Source: Pseudomonadota bacterium (GTDB lineage: Bacteria; Pseudomonadota; Alphaproteobacteria; RF32; CAG-239). Taken from it: DNA of 64,000 nucleotides. Under the pieces are notes generated by a model. The model ran no database searches. It was not told the DNA's origin and was given only the letters and a program-made list of their open reading frames with translations. Every line of letters starts with the position of its first letter. The first letter of the stretch is position 1. The position numbers and the translations under genes are program-made. Shown here piece by piece: positions 50,049 through 58,955 of this stretch. The stretch is from positions 1 to 64,000 of the forward strand of contig JAHALQ010000004.1 in NCBI GenBank assembly GCA_018362935.1, given 5' to 3'.

Positions 50049-50589
50049 AAAGCGATACATTTTAAGTCAATATGCCAATAGTCCCAAATTGAATACAATT
50101 CTGTCGGGACTTGAAAAAATGCTTGGAGCAGAGGCGGATATTAAGAATTTTTACAATGATATTTTCAATATTCAGACGGCCAATACTTATGGGCTTGATG
50201 TCTGGGGAGAACGTTTGAATATTTCGCGACGGCTAAAGGTAAACGGCGAGACGGTAGAACTTAAAGACAAGTATTATCGTTTTTTACTGCTTGTTAAGGC
50301 CATGTCAAATATCTCGAATTGCACTGTGCCGAATCTCGAGGAAATATTAAACTTTTTATTCCAAGACCGGGGGCAGGTGTTTGTATTTGATACCGGTATC
50401 ATGACCATGAAATATACTTTTGATTTTTTTCTGGATGAAGTGGAAAAAGCCATTCTCGGTTTGCCGGGTATTCCGCCCAGGCCAACAGGCGTTGGTTTAA
50501 CTATTGTCGAGCTGCCCCGAAAAAAGCTTTTCGGCTTCAATAAAACAGGATTTCAACCTTTTAACCAAGCCCCCATGAGGAGAAATTAA
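50041..50589 (+). CDS. Tail protein, P2 gpI / DUF2612-like
   Basis: 182 residues from ATG 50041, overlapping the previous stop. Segments LEKMLGAEADIKNFYNDIFNIQTANTYGLDVWGERLNISR and NLEEILNFLFQDRGQVFVFDTG fit DUF2612. Links the baseplate to fibres. Confidence 0.78.
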   Translation: MNKKRYILSQYANSPKLNTILSGLEKMLGAEADIKNFYNDIFNIQTANTYGLDVWGERLNISRRLKVNGETVELKDKYYRFLLLVKAMSNISNCTVPNLEEILNFLFQDRGQVFVFDTGIMTMKYTFDFFLDEVEKAILGLPGIPPRPTGVGLTIVELPRKKLFGFNKTGFQPFNQAPMRRN

Positions 50590-50590
50590 T

Positions 50591-51049
50591 ATGGAAGATT
50601 TAACTACGCCGCAGGTAATTTCAGGCCCGTTTGCATATAATGGGCAAAAGAACGAAATACCGGATGCGCCGACAGGAAATGCGCACGCCAGTGTTCAGGA
50701 GGGGTTTCCGCCAATTACCTTCATTTCTGAGGATGACGGCGGCGAAGCGCCTTATGGGCAGGATTTTAACGGATTGGGCAATTTACTTTCCCAGTTTTAT
50801 TTTTTCAAACAGAACGGCGGTATGTATACTTTTGAGCCGGAAGTCAGCCAGATGATTGGCGGTTATCCGCAGAATGCCATGCTCTGGTATTTTCCCGAAA
50901 ACGCCCCGGCCAAATGGCTTCGCTCGACCAAACCCAACAATACCGACAATTTTATAACGAATCCCGAAGTTATCGGTACTTCGTGGGTAGAGGCTGGAGC
51001 AGACGTTTCCTCCGTTACAATAACTTATTTGGATGAAAATAATGCCTGA
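50591..51049 (+). CDS. Tail fibre-associated protein
   Basis: 152 residues. NGQKNEIPDAPTGN... EDDGGEAPYGQDFNGLGNLLSQFYFFKQNGGMYTFEPEVS is similar to the N-terminal attachment region of tail fibre or collar proteins (QGAxNxIP, GYPxNAM). Separate from the fibre gene, which follows with a 8-bp overlap. Confidence 0.65.
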   Translation: MEDLTTPQVISGPFAYNGQKNEIPDAPTGNAHASVQEGFPPITFISEDDGGEAPYGQDFNGLGNLLSQFYFFKQNGGMYTFEPEVSQMIGGYPQNAMLWYFPENAPAKWLRSTKPNNTDNFITNPEVIGTSWVEAGADVSSVTITYLDENNA

Positions 51050-53132
51050 TTATGTATTAAAAAGAATTAACGGCACTCAAAGTGTGTTAAAAGGCGATAT
51101 CGTTGGCCCCCTAATATATGAGGGATCCGGCAATATCAGAGGGGTAAACGGGGGGTATTTCAGACTGCCTCGGCCATATCCTTTGGCGGGTGCCGCCAGT
51201 TGGGAGTTTAAGTTCAATGCATCTAATGTCCAACAGGGCGGGAACACGGCTATTATTGTGGGAGGAGAAAACAATTTTGGTTTCTTTATTTTAGCAGTTC
51301 ATACGTATTTAGGGGTTTATTTAAGCTCTAACGATACTTCTTGGGATATAGCGGAAAACGTTAATACACAAATGCCTTACAAGATAGGGGGAAGTTATTA
51401 CTATAAAATCGGCTATGACGGAACACGGTATTATGCGGAATATAACACAGACGGAAGTGATGTTTATACCAGAACTTGGACATTAGTCAGCAATAAAAAA
51501 ATTACAGGTTCAGGTTTGGGAACCTTATTGGGGTATGCGTATATAAGAGACGGTTTCTGGGCTAACGCTTCTATAAATCTGGCAAAATGCTCGCTGACTG
51601 TTGACGGGAAAGTTGTTTGGACTGGTATGAAACAAGTGTCGAAAGTTGAGGATTATGTTTTGAAAAGGAGCCTGGGAAGAACAAACTGTCTAACGAGCGT
51701 ACCGGAGAATATTAAGTTAGAGCTGAGCAACGGACGTGTAATCATCAAAGCAGGCTCTAAAATCTATGTACCTAATGGATTTGAAAGCAATGGTACGACA
51801 CCTAAGTTTGATGAGGTTGTTCTCAGTAGTGATGTTAACTTAAATTATACATACGCACCATCTACAAATGTTCAATGTATGTTGTTTATCAATAATAAAG
51901 GAACAGCTTTTATTTCTACTCGATTAGTTGCTGCTTGCTTTTCGGGTGCAACACAACCAGAAGGGAATTATAGAAACTGGTATAATACAATGGAAAATAA
52001 AATGTATTCAATAGGAACTAACGCAACAGTTGACGCTACAGGATTTAGTTTTCCTGTTGCTATAATCACTCAAGGCCCGGACGGAGTAACAAAATCTATC
52101 GACCAAATCTTCCAATGGTGCGGATATATAGGGTCTGAACAATTTTTCCTGCCAGGTTTAAAAGGTTTAAAAGCGAATGGATTTAACGCTGATGGAACGT
52201 ATAAAAATATAGAAGTAGAAACAAAGTCAGTGATACTTAATGAGTATAATTATTCAGCTGGTAATCAACAGGTTTTTATTGCTAGAAATGGAACGTATTT
52301 TCGGCGCAACGTGCGTTATTATTCTCAGGAAACAGAACCAGCTATCTCGACTTATTCAATTTGGCATAATACAAAGGACAATTTTAATTATGTGACTAAT
52401 TCCGATACAAGTACAGGGTGGGTAAAGAGTAGTGACCCTGATTTTTTAGCTATTGCTGATATTACAACTGACAGCTCTTATCAAATAATTTCTATCACAC
52501 CTGCAACGGTAAGGACAGCACCGTCAGCAACAAAAACCTATTTGTTTAACAAAATAAAATATCGTGATGTTACGAATGTAAATGTTGTGGGCAGCCCGAC
52601 GATTGTCGATAATGTTGTGAGTGGTTTTAGCGCGACTAATTATGTCACTATGCCGGTTTCTATTCCTACCTATGGTTACGAATTGGTATTTGGAATCAAT
52701 ACCGGACAAGATGTTGCGACGCGTCAGAGCATAATAGGCAATACCACTAATGACAATTCGTTTATGCTTTGTATTCGAGACGGTAAATTTATTCTCATCG
52801 ACAAAATCGCAGGCGCGACAGAAGAAAATTGCATTTCTCTTGGTGGAACGATTTTGCCAAACACTTCATATTTAATAAAGATAGTCAACACAGGAACAGA
52901 TACAAAATCGGCCACATCCCTTTACTATTCAACCGACCATGGTGCATCGTACACCTTAGCATGTGTTATCGCGACACAAGATGAGCCATGGCTTAATCCT
53001 TGCCCTTTTGGCCAGCCGAGCAGCAGAGACAGTGTCAAAGAAGCGTTTAAAGGTTCTATTGATTTCACAAATGCTTATCTGAAATCTGGTAATAAGGTGA
53101 TTTGGACCGGTAAGAAAACAGTAAAATATTAA
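51042..53132 (+). CDS. Tail fibre / receptor-binding protein
   Basis: 696 residues from ATG 51042. Two LamG-like jelly-roll halves: residues about 20-200 and about 510-696, each ending in a LKSGNKVIWTG-type motif (TVDGKVVWTGMK and SGNKVIWTGKK), with a central region of fibre repeats (GRVIIKAGSKIYVPNGF, EVVLSSDVNL). The duplicated end motifs suggest internal duplication. Recognises the host surface. Confidence 0.78.
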   Translation: MPDYVLKRINGTQSVLKGDIVGPLIYEGSGNIRGVNGGYFRLPRPYPLAGAASWEFKFNASNVQQGGNTAIIVGGENNFGFFILAVHTYLGVYLSSNDTSWDIAENVNTQMPYKIGGSYYYKIGYDGTRYYAEYNTDGSDVYTRTWTLVSNKKITGSGLGTLLGYAYIRDGFWANASINLAKCSLTVDGKVVWTGMKQVSKVEDYVLKRSLGRTNCLTSVPENIKLELSNGRVIIKAGSKIYVPNGFESNGTTPKFDEVVLSSDVNLNYTYAPSTNVQCMLFINNKGTAFISTRLVAACFSGATQPEGNYRNWYNTMENKMYSIGTNATVDATGFSFPVAIITQGPDGVTKSIDQIFQWCGYIGSEQFFLPGLKGLKANGFNADGTYKNIEVETKSVILNEYNYSAGNQQVFIARNGTYFRRNVRYYSQETEPAISTYSIWHNTKDNFNYVTNSDTSTGWVKSSDPDFLAIADITTDSSYQIISITPATVRTAPSATKTYLFNKIKYRDVTNVNVVGSPTIVDNVVSGFSATNYVTMPVSIPTYGYELVFGINTGQDVATRQSIIGNTTNDNSFMLCIRDGKFILIDKIAGATEENCISLGGTILPNTSYLIKIVNTGTDTKSATSLYYSTDHGASYTLACVIATQDEPWLNPCPFGQPSSRDSVKEAFKGSIDFTNAYLKSGNKVIWTGKKTVKY

Positions 53133-53141
53133 GGAAACGCT

Positions 53142-53501
53142 ATGGTAAATTTAACAAATATCAATTTTATGAGCAAAGTTCAGTTTGATACTCTGGCTGA
53201 AACAAACCCTGAAGAGCTTTATGCCGTTCGACAATCAGTTGTAAAGGAGCCAAATTACAGCGCACCCGTAGCGCTCAATGCAAATCAAACATATGTCGCT
53301 AGATATGATTGTTGGGTACTTTGGGCGGCGAACAATACACAGAATGGTATTTTCTATGTTAATGAAATAGAATTTGCGAGAGCACAGGGTAGTGCTAATA
53401 ACTGGGCAGACTGCAACAGTCTTGTTGTTTACATTCCGACTGGTGTTTCCTACCGATGTACGGGGGCGACATTTTTTCGGCTTTTTCCTTGTAAGGAGTA
53501 A
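53142..53501 (+). CDS. Fibre-region protein, unknown
   Basis: 119 residues. N-terminus LTNINFMSKVQFDTLAETNPEELYAVRQ is the attachment segment seen in fibre tips, followed by a beta-rich domain. May be a second, short fibre component. Confidence 0.6.
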   Translation: MVNLTNINFMSKVQFDTLAETNPEELYAVRQSVVKEPNYSAPVALNANQTYVARYDCWVLWAANNTQNGIFYVNEIEFARAQGSANNWADCNSLVVYIPTGVSYRCTGATFFRLFPCKE

Positions 53502-53505
53502 ATTT

Positions 53506-53898
53506 ATGAAAAAATACGCAAAAATCATAAACGAAGAAACAAAAGCCTGCGATGTAGGCGTTGGCACCGACACAAAATTTTACGTATCAATTGGTATGGT
53601 TGAAATGGATGTAGAACAGGGCAATGACGGAAATTGGTATGTTGCTGGTTTTGCTCCACACGAACCTGAACCGACAGTAGAAGAACAGAACGAGTCGATT
53701 CGCCAGCAACGGTTTCTCCACATGACGACCGAAGCTGATCCGCTTAAATATGATTACGAGGAAGCCCTGGCGCGCGGCGCGGATAACGTTGAAGAACTTA
53801 AAGCGGCATGGCTGGCAAAGAAAGACGAGATAAGGGAACAGCTTCCGTATATAGCGGAAGAAACACAAGCCTCTGAGGAAGATATCTCAGAGGCTTAA
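53506..53898 (+). CDS. Tail fibre assembly-like protein
   Basis: 130 residues from ATG 53506 (AAGGAG upstream). KKYAKIINEETKACDVGVGTD..., VEEQNESIRQQRFLHMTTEADPLKYDYEEALARGAD is typical of fibre-assembly chaperones or DUF4376-like proteins downstream of fibres. Confidence 0.65.
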   Translation: MKKYAKIINEETKACDVGVGTDTKFYVSIGMVEMDVEQGNDGNWYVAGFAPHEPEPTVEEQNESIRQQRFLHMTTEADPLKYDYEEALARGADNVEELKAAWLAKKDEIREQLPYIAEETQASEEDISEA

Positions 53899-53904
53899 AT
53901 TTTA

Positions 53905-54045
53905 GAAAGAGGACGGGGAGTTGGGACTCCCCGCCTTTCGGGCGGTAACCCGAAAAGAGAAAGCAGCATGCTTTACTTCCTACTCTCTTTGTGTCCGAAA
54001 CACATTTAAACGAGTAGGTTAAATTTACCTAAGAGTCAACTTTAA
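53905..54045 (+). ncRNA. Structured RNA between fibre and lysis genes
   Basis: Hairpins GGGGAGT/ACTCCCC (53915-53932) and TTTCGGG/CCCGAAA (53936-53955); stem AAAGAGA (53954-53960)/TCTCTTT (53984-53990) enclosing AAGC-GCTT; CCTACTC (53979-53985) with GAGTAGG (54012-54018), which gives a pseudoknot order but shares two bases with the former; GTGT/ACAC hairpin and AGGT/ACCT. No gene. It could control lysis gene expression or be a late processing site. Confidence 0.5.
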
Positions 54046-54058
54046 ATAAGGGCACAAG

Positions 54059-54382
54059 ATGAAAAAAGAATTTGTTGATACAATAATTGAGGTCGCGCCT
54101 GTTATTTTTACTGTCAGTATAGCGGCTTCTTTTTTGAAAGGAGCAAAGACCGTGGTTGAGTATTTCAAAGCATTGTTGGCATCATATCTTGTCGGGCTGC
54201 CTGCGGCATGCATAACTGAGTATTTTATTCGTGACCCGGAAGCGTGGATGTTGAAATACGCGGTTGTACTTGCTCTGGCAGCCTTTGGTATATGTGTTTT
54301 TAACGGCCTTTTTAAGATTTTCAAACATTTCGAAGAGCATCCGGAAAAAACAATTGATGAAATTAAAAGAGGCGTCAAATGA
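54059..54382 (+). CDS. Holin-like membrane protein
   Basis: 107 residues with three hydrophobic segments (APVIFTVSIAASFL, KALLASYLVGLPAACI, YAVVLALAAFGICVFNGLF) and a charged C-terminus. Directly upstream of lysozyme; size and location fit a holin, which permeabilises the inner membrane. Confidence 0.75.
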   Translation: MKKEFVDTIIEVAPVIFTVSIAASFLKGAKTVVEYFKALLASYLVGLPAACITEYFIRDPEAWMLKYAVVLALAAFGICVFNGLFKIFKHFEEHPEKTIDEIKRGVK

Positions 54383-54849
54383 TAAGTGTTGAGGAATCCG
54401 TGCAGCGTCTGAGCCTGCACGAAGGAATCCGCTTGCAGCCGTATCGCTGCCCGGCGGGATATTTGACAATCGGCGTCGGCCGGAATTTGGAAACCAATCC
54501 GATTTCGGCGGAAGAAGAACGAGTTGTAGGAGATTGGAGAAGCGGCATCACCAAAGAGGCCGCCTTTTATTTGCTGCGGCACGACATTAACCGGGTAACG
54601 GCAGAATGCCGGGAACGAATTCCTTTTTGGAAAGAGTTGGATGACGAGCGGCAGTATGCGCTGCTGGATATGGCCTTTAATCTCGGCGTTGCCGGGCTTT
54701 TGAAGTTTAAGAAAATGCTGGCTTATCTCGGAGTCGGCAATTATCGTCAGGCGGCGGTGGAATGTTTGGCTTCCAAATATGCCAAAGATACCGGGCGCCG
54801 TGCTGAAAGAATCGCAGAAACAATTAGGACTGGGAGGTTTATAATATGA
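54379..54849 (+). CDS. GH24 endolysin (T4-type lysozyme)
   Basis: 156 residues. Glu15 in HEGIRLQPYRC, Cys24 and Thr30 in TIGVGRN fit the E-8aa-C/D-5aa-T catalytic triad. Cys replaces Asp20 of T4 lysozyme, a substitution known from the family. No signal peptide, so it needs the holin. Cleaves peptidoglycan. Confidence 0.9.
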   Translation: MISVEESVQRLSLHEGIRLQPYRCPAGYLTIGVGRNLETNPISAEEERVVGDWRSGITKEAAFYLLRHDINRVTAECRERIPFWKELDDERQYALLDMAFNLGVAGLLKFKKMLAYLGVGNYRQAAVECLASKYAKDTGRRAERIAETIRTGRFII

Positions 54850-55427
54850 TTTACTTGTATTTTGCTTTGTTTGTTGCCGTTTCTGCGCTGCTGTGGCGCA
54901 TACGCGGCGGTTTGTGGAAAAAGTATATTCCGGCCAACAAAGTTTGGTATGCCGTCGCTTTTGGTTTGCTGGGTTATTTTTATTTCGGAAACTTTGAGGC
55001 AGCAATTATCGGCTTTATCTGCTGCTATGCCAGCTATCAGCTGTATGGCTGGGGGCTGTATGTCGGGCGGCTGGTTTCGGGCGGCGCGCTTAATCCAAAT
55101 CTGGTGCAGTATCGGGAATGCGAGCTGATTGATGATTTGCTGTACAGTTGCCGCATCAGTTTTAAGGGCAAGGAATATTATCTTTATCAATACCCGCGGT
55201 TATTCGGGTTCTGCGGCACGACGCTGACGGGGCTGATTATCACGTTTTTATGGGGGCTGTATCTCGGCAGCATCGCCGTTATGTTGTCCGGCCTCGGTAT
55301 GGGTGTGTGCTATTGGCTGGGGTATTTGTTCAATAAGTTAGTTCCTGAGAAAAAAGGCGGCTGGGGGTATGGCGAGTATATTTTCGGCGCATACCTCGGC
55401 GGCTGGCTGGCATGGGTGACGTTATGA
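54846..55427 (+). CDS. Multi-pass membrane protein in lysis cassette
   Basis: 193 residues with about five hydrophobic segments and two aromatic/Gly-rich loops. ATG overlaps the lysozyme stop and its end overlaps Rz. Could be a second holin/antiholin or superinfection protein; function unknown. Confidence 0.55.
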   Translation: MIYLYFALFVAVSALLWRIRGGLWKKYIPANKVWYAVAFGLLGYFYFGNFEAAIIGFICCYASYQLYGWGLYVGRLVSGGALNPNLVQYRECELIDDLLYSCRISFKGKEYYLYQYPRLFGFCGTTLTGLIITFLWGLYLGSIAVMLSGLGMGVCYWLGYLFNKLVPEKKGGWGYGEYIFGAYLGGWLAWVTL

Positions 55428-55705
55428 AGTATATTTTGATATGTGCAGGAATTTTGTTTATCTGGGCGGTTTTAAACCAGTTTCGGATTAATTTATTGCA
55501 GAATGAAGTGAAAAAGCTCGAAATCAATAATCAAAACCTGCAAATCCAAATTGGGAGAATGCAAAATGCAGAAAAAGAATCATCAAAGACGATTTCCGCT
55601 TTGCGTAAAGCCGCAGAAGCCGACAAAAAAAATCTTGATTGGTATCGGCAGCCTGTGCCTGCTGATGTGCTTGCTGAGCTGCAAAAGCGACATAACCGTC
55701 ATTGA
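55424..55705 (+). CDS. Inner-membrane spanin (Rz-like)
   Basis: 93 residues from ATG 55424. One N-terminal membrane helix (ILICAGILFIWAVL) and a long coiled-coil (NEVKKLEINNQNLQIQ) ending in polar residues. Classic i-spanin; overlaps the nested o-spanin. Confidence 0.85.
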   Translation: MKYILICAGILFIWAVLNQFRINLLQNEVKKLEINNQNLQIQIGRMQNAEKESSKTISALRKAAEADKKNLDWYRQPVPADVLAELQKRHNRH

Positions 55706-55787
55706 ACCGGTCAAGCCGGATTGTATCAATACAATACACGTCAACGGTGACCTGCTGGAATGCCTAGCGAGATATGATGAGATGTAA
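55566..55787 (+). CDS. Outer-membrane spanin lipoprotein (Rz1-like), nested
   Basis: 73 residues in a +1 frame inside and beyond Rz; GGGAG upstream of ATG 55566. The lipobox CLLSC (Cys39) follows a hydrophobic core (ILIGIGSLCLLM), leaving a 34-residue mature lipoprotein with Cys pairs. The nested arrangement is diagnostic of Rz/Rz1. Confidence 0.85.
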   Translation: MQKKNHQRRFPLCVKPQKPTKKILIGIGSLCLLMCLLSCKSDITVIEPVKPDCINTIHVNGDLLECLARYDEM

Positions 55788-55893
55788 AATACCATTCCCG
55801 TCGATTCTTTAAAAGTCAGAATAAAAAATTTAAAAAGTCAGAATGAAGTATTAAAAACAAGTAAAAACAAATAGATATAAAAAATAACCAACT
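55788..55893. promoter_or_regulatory. attR arm region with integrase-site repeats
   Basis: AAAAGTCAGAATA (55811-55823) and AAAAAGTCAGAATG (55832-55845) repeat the motif seen near attL. The rest is AT-rich and gene-free. Confidence 0.65.
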
Positions 55894-55959
55894 GACTCAA
55901 AATCTTGTGGCCTCTGGCCGTGTCAGTTCAAGTCTGACTACCCCTACCAAGTTGAAAAA
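55894..55959 (+). repeat. attR, 66-bp direct repeat (3' tRNA-Leu remnant)
   Basis: Identical to attL. It contains the bacterial 3' part of the displaced tRNA gene (from the anticodon loop) without the 5' half. Confidence 0.97.
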
Positions 55960-55986
55960 GACCGGATATTGTCCGGTCTTTTTTTA
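55956..55986. terminator. Original tRNA-Leu terminator
   Basis: AGACCGG-ATATTG-CCGGTCT followed by seven T. Also serves the convergent MATE gene end. Confidence 0.88.
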
Positions 55987-55993
55987 TGCAGTG

Positions 55994-57319
55994 TTATACT
56001 TGTACGGCCAGCCTGCGTGCCTGTCGGAGATAATGATAAGTAACGGCCGACAGGATAATGTTATAATAGTGTTCGCAGCTCCAGCACCATGTCAAATCTG
56101 CCCGCAGATAAAGCACGACATACCACACCGCCGCCACATAGAACGCCAGGCTGACAAGTTCGAGATTCATGCCGAGCTTTGTGCGCCCGGTGCCGGATAT
56201 GACGCTGAGCCATACCATTCCGGGAACCAGAGTCGCATATGTGCTGAAAGCCATAACATAGGCGGGAAAGATGCCGTCCGTCAGCTGCGGATCGTCGGTA
56301 AACACGGACAATACATGTTTATAACCGGCAATCAGCAGAATAATCAGCGGAATGCCGAGAACATAGGCAATTTTGATTATGCGGCTTGTCGTTTGAGAAA
56401 TTTCGCCGGCTTTGCCGCAGCCGATAAGATTGCTGGTCAGAGAATTTGCCGTGGCGCTGAGAGCCGCGACAATCATAAATGTAAAGGACGTCACGCTGCG
56501 TAGGATATTGGAAACCGCAAGTTCTCTTTCCCCGAGATTCTCAATGGCGGTCAGAAAAAACAGCCAGGTTGCCAGGCTGACAACCGACTGCATGGTTGTC
56601 CAGAATGACAGCGCAAATATCTCGCGCAGCAGCGGATAATTCCACCAGACTGTTTTCTGCAGGCCAAAACGTTTCCGGTCGACTTTCAGCGCCGTGTAAA
56701 TAACAAAAAACAAAACCGATATCGCTTCCGAAATAACCGAAGCATAAGCCGAACCGGCAATGCCGAGTGCCGGCATTCCCAGCTTGCCGAAAACCAGTCC
56801 GTAGTCAAGAATGATATTGGCGATGAGCATAATCAGCGCATTGAAAGTTAAAACTTTGGTTTCCGTAATGCCGATAAAAAATGCCCGGAAATTGACAATG
56901 ATAAAGGCAAAAAACAATCCCCACACACGGGGGTTGATGTATTCCGCCGTCGCTTCAAGAACTTTGGGCGAGGAAATAAACGCCGACAGTACCGGGCGCG
57001 AGAACATATGTGTCATAAATATCATAACGGCTGCTGCCGCTGTCAGAAAACTGATGCTCTGGTAAAAAACTTCGGCGGTTTTGGAACAATTGCCTTCGCC
57101 GTGCCGCCGCGCAATAATGATTTGCACGCCGCTGCTGAAACCATGTCCCAGCATAAACAGGACAATATAAAACACCGCGCCTAAGGCCGATGCCCCGAGT
57201 TCTATTTCTCCGAGGTGCCCCAAAAACACCGTGTCGGTCACGCCGATAAGCTGCTGAATAATTAATCCGGCCAAAATCGGAGCGGCGACCTGCCAAATAT
57301 TTTTATATGAATATGTCAT
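55994..57319 (-). CDS. MATE-family efflux transporter
   Basis: 441 residues from ATG 57319 (an upstream in-frame GTG at 57328 is possible). Twelve hydrophobic segments in two halves; N-terminal WQVAAPILAGLIIQQLIGVTDTVFLGHLG is the MATE signature (P...l......l.d...vG.lG). Exports organic cations or drugs with Na+ or H+. Runs towards the prophage. Confidence 0.9.
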   Translation of the reverse strand: MTYSYKNIWQVAAPILAGLIIQQLIGVTDTVFLGHLGEIELGASALGAVFYIVLFMLGHGFSSGVQIIIARRHGEGNCSKTAEVFYQSISFLTAAAAVMIFMTHMFSRPVLSAFISSPKVLEATAEYINPRVWGLFFAFIIVNFRAFFIGITETKVLTFNALIMLIANIILDYGLVFGKLGMPALGIAGSAYASVISEAISVLFFVIYTALKVDRKRFGLQKTVWWNYPLLREIFALSFWTTMQSVVSLATWLFFLTAIENLGERELAVSNILRSVTSFTFMIVAALSATANSLTSNLIGCGKAGEISQTTSRIIKIAYVLGIPLIILLIAGYKHVLSVFTDDPQLTDGIFPAYVMAFSTYATLVPGMVWLSVISGTGRTKLGMNLELVSLAFYVAAVWYVVLYLRADLTWCWSCEHYYNIILSAVTYHYLRQARRLAVQV

Positions 57320-57392
57320 CTTAACCACTTTTTATCTCTATGAGGATTAATATACTTTCAGTAGTCAATTATCAAGTTTTTTGGTGCCGCAT

Positions 57393-58649
57393 ATGTTTAA
57401 ATTCCTTAACGGCTGGATAAAATGCTTTTCAGATTCCGCGCGCTGTGCCGAATGGCTGGCGGCCGGAAATAAATATTATGTTGCCGGCGATTATGTGCGC
57501 GCAAATAAGTATTATTGCAAAATTCTGCGCCGCCGGCCGCATGACTTTTCGGCTTTGTGCAACCACGCGGCCGCCAGCCTTTTTCTGAAAGATTACGATG
57601 CGGCAAAAACCGGGGCCAATACATTGATAAAAAATTTTCCGCAACAGGCCTGCGGCTGGTCTCTGCGCGGGCGCGCCCTGTTGGAAGAAGGAGGATGCGC
57701 CGCGGCTGTTGACGATTTGCAGCAGGCGGTCAGGTTGGACGCAGCAGATTGTTGGAATTATAACTACCTGGCTCAGGCCTTGCAGAAATGCGGGCGCCGG
57801 AATGACGCGGCGGAAGCGGCGCTGCGTGCTGTCGAAATAAGCGGCGGCGAGGATTCCCAGCAGTTGAATCTGGCTTACACTTTGTATGAAAATTCTTTGG
57901 AAGACGGCGCTGCTTCGGTGCATGGCATACTGCAAAAATGGCATGAAAAATATCCGCAAAACCCCATCGCCGAACAAAGCTGGAAATCGTTTTTTTATGA
58001 CGAAAATTATACCAAACCGGACGCACGCTATGTCGAAAAAGTGTTTGACAGTTTTGCCGCTTCGTTTGATGAAACTTTGCTGAATTTGGAATATGATTCG
58101 CCGCGAAAAATTGCGGAAATATTATTTCGGAATTTCAAGCCGGATTCTGCCGTCCGTTATCAGATATTAGACCTTGGCTGCGGCACCGGGTTGTGCGGCA
58201 GGGCATTGGATTCGCTGTTTAAAAAACGTTTTCTGACCGGGATAGACTTGTCGGCGCCCATGCTGGAAAAAGCGCGCGCCAAAAGATGTTATGACCGATT
58301 GCTGAAAGCTGAAATAGAACAATATCTCAGTCAGGCGGACGAGCGTTTTGACGTCGTGGTTTCAGCCGATGTTCTGACGTATTTCGGAGCTTTGGACAAG
58401 CTGTTTTCCAGGGTGCATTCGGTGTTGAATGACGGCGGTTGTTTTGCCTTTTCGGCCACCCGTAACGGCGTGAATGAAAAGGACTATTTTCTGCATCCTT
58501 CCGGACGCTTTATCCATGCGGAAAAATACCTTGAAAACAGGCTGCAAAAAAACGGATTCCGCATCGTCGAAAAAGTGGATTCCGTCTTGCGGAAAGAAGG
58601 TGAAAATGACGTGTGCGGATGGATATTTCTGGCAACCAAAAACATATAA
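57393..58649 (+). CDS. TPR-repeat SAM-dependent methyltransferase
   Basis: 418 residues from ATG 57393. Tandem TPRs over about residues 15-165 (NKYYVAGDYVRANKYYCKILRRRPHDFSAL...), then a class I methyltransferase with LDLGCGTGLCG (motif I), TGIDLSAPMLEKARAK and FDVVVSADVLTYFG. Similar two-part proteins exist in alphaproteobacteria; substrate unknown. No ribosome site is clear. Confidence 0.85.
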   Translation: MFKFLNGWIKCFSDSARCAEWLAAGNKYYVAGDYVRANKYYCKILRRRPHDFSALCNHAAASLFLKDYDAAKTGANTLIKNFPQQACGWSLRGRALLEEGGCAAAVDDLQQAVRLDAADCWNYNYLAQALQKCGRRNDAAEAALRAVEISGGEDSQQLNLAYTLYENSLEDGAASVHGILQKWHEKYPQNPIAEQSWKSFFYDENYTKPDARYVEKVFDSFAASFDETLLNLEYDSPRKIAEILFRNFKPDSAVRYQILDLGCGTGLCGRALDSLFKKRFLTGIDLSAPMLEKARAKRCYDRLLKAEIEQYLSQADERFDVVVSADVLTYFGALDKLFSRVHSVLNDGGCFAFSATRNGVNEKDYFLHPSGRFIHAEKYLENRLQKNGFRIVEKVDSVLRKEGENDVCGWIFLATKNI

Positions 58650-58650
58650 A

Positions 58651-58680
58651 AAAACTCCGCGGCAGGCGGAGTTTTTTATT
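58651..58680 (+). terminator. Terminator after the methyltransferase gene
   Basis: AACTCCGC-GGCA-GGCGGAGTT-type stem followed by TTTTTATT. Confidence 0.88.
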
Positions 58681-58700
58681 GAAAATCTATAAGCTCAAAA

Positions 58701-58955
58701 TTACTTGGAAGATTTTTTTGCGCTTGAAGAAGATTTTGCAGAACTGGCAGATTTCTTAGAGCTGCAAGACTTTTTGGCAGCGCAGGATTTGCTGCTGGAA
58801 GAAGCCTTTTTGCTACAGGAAGACTGGCTGCAGTTGTTGGAAAGCTGTTCAATCGCCAAGGACCAGAAATACTCATTCTGACCGTTCGGGCAGCCGGCAT
58901 TTTGCCAGAGATAATAGGCAGCTTCCTGAATGTATTTTTCATTCATCTTATTCAT
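58701..58955 (-). CDS. DUF2934-like small protein with Ser/Lys-rich tail
   Basis: 84 residues. N-terminal half has YIQEAAYYLWQNAGCPNGQNEYFWSLAIEQL, matching DUF2934 (Y.LWe..G.P.G....HW..A...). The C-terminal 45 residues are almost only Ser, Lys, Ala and Cys with SCSKK/SSAKK repeats. GGAG upstream of ATG 58955. Basic tail could bind nucleic acid. Function unknown. Confidence 0.75.
   Translation of the reverse strand: MNKMNEKYIQEAAYYLWQNAGCPNGQNEYFWSLAIEQLSNNCSQSSCSKKASSSSKSCAAKKSCSSKKSASSAKSSSSAKKSSK

Larger units (their letters stand above)
15694..55959. mobile_element. Complete temperate phage (contractile tail) integrated in tRNA-Leu
   Basis: The unit length between repeats is 40,200 bp. 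The content is colinear and apparently complete: integrase, excisionase-like gene, early operons, S24 repressor, replication proteins, terminase, portal, capsid, DUF3383 sheath and DUF3277 tube (contractile tail), frameshifted chaperone, tape measure, baseplate, fibre, holin, lysozyme and spanins. No structural gene seems broken. Cargo carried for the lysogen includes a toxin-antitoxin-chaperone module, a secreted PLD nuclease and a PH-domain protein. The capsid set (DUF2213 protease, DUF2184 capsid, DUF4054 connector) resembles that of Pseudomonas phage E217-type myoviruses. Confidence 0.97.

Noticed and set aside
54025..55005. A 326-codon minus-strand frame across holin and lysozyme
   Set aside because: It overlaps three convincing lysis genes in antisense and is rich in improbable residue runs.
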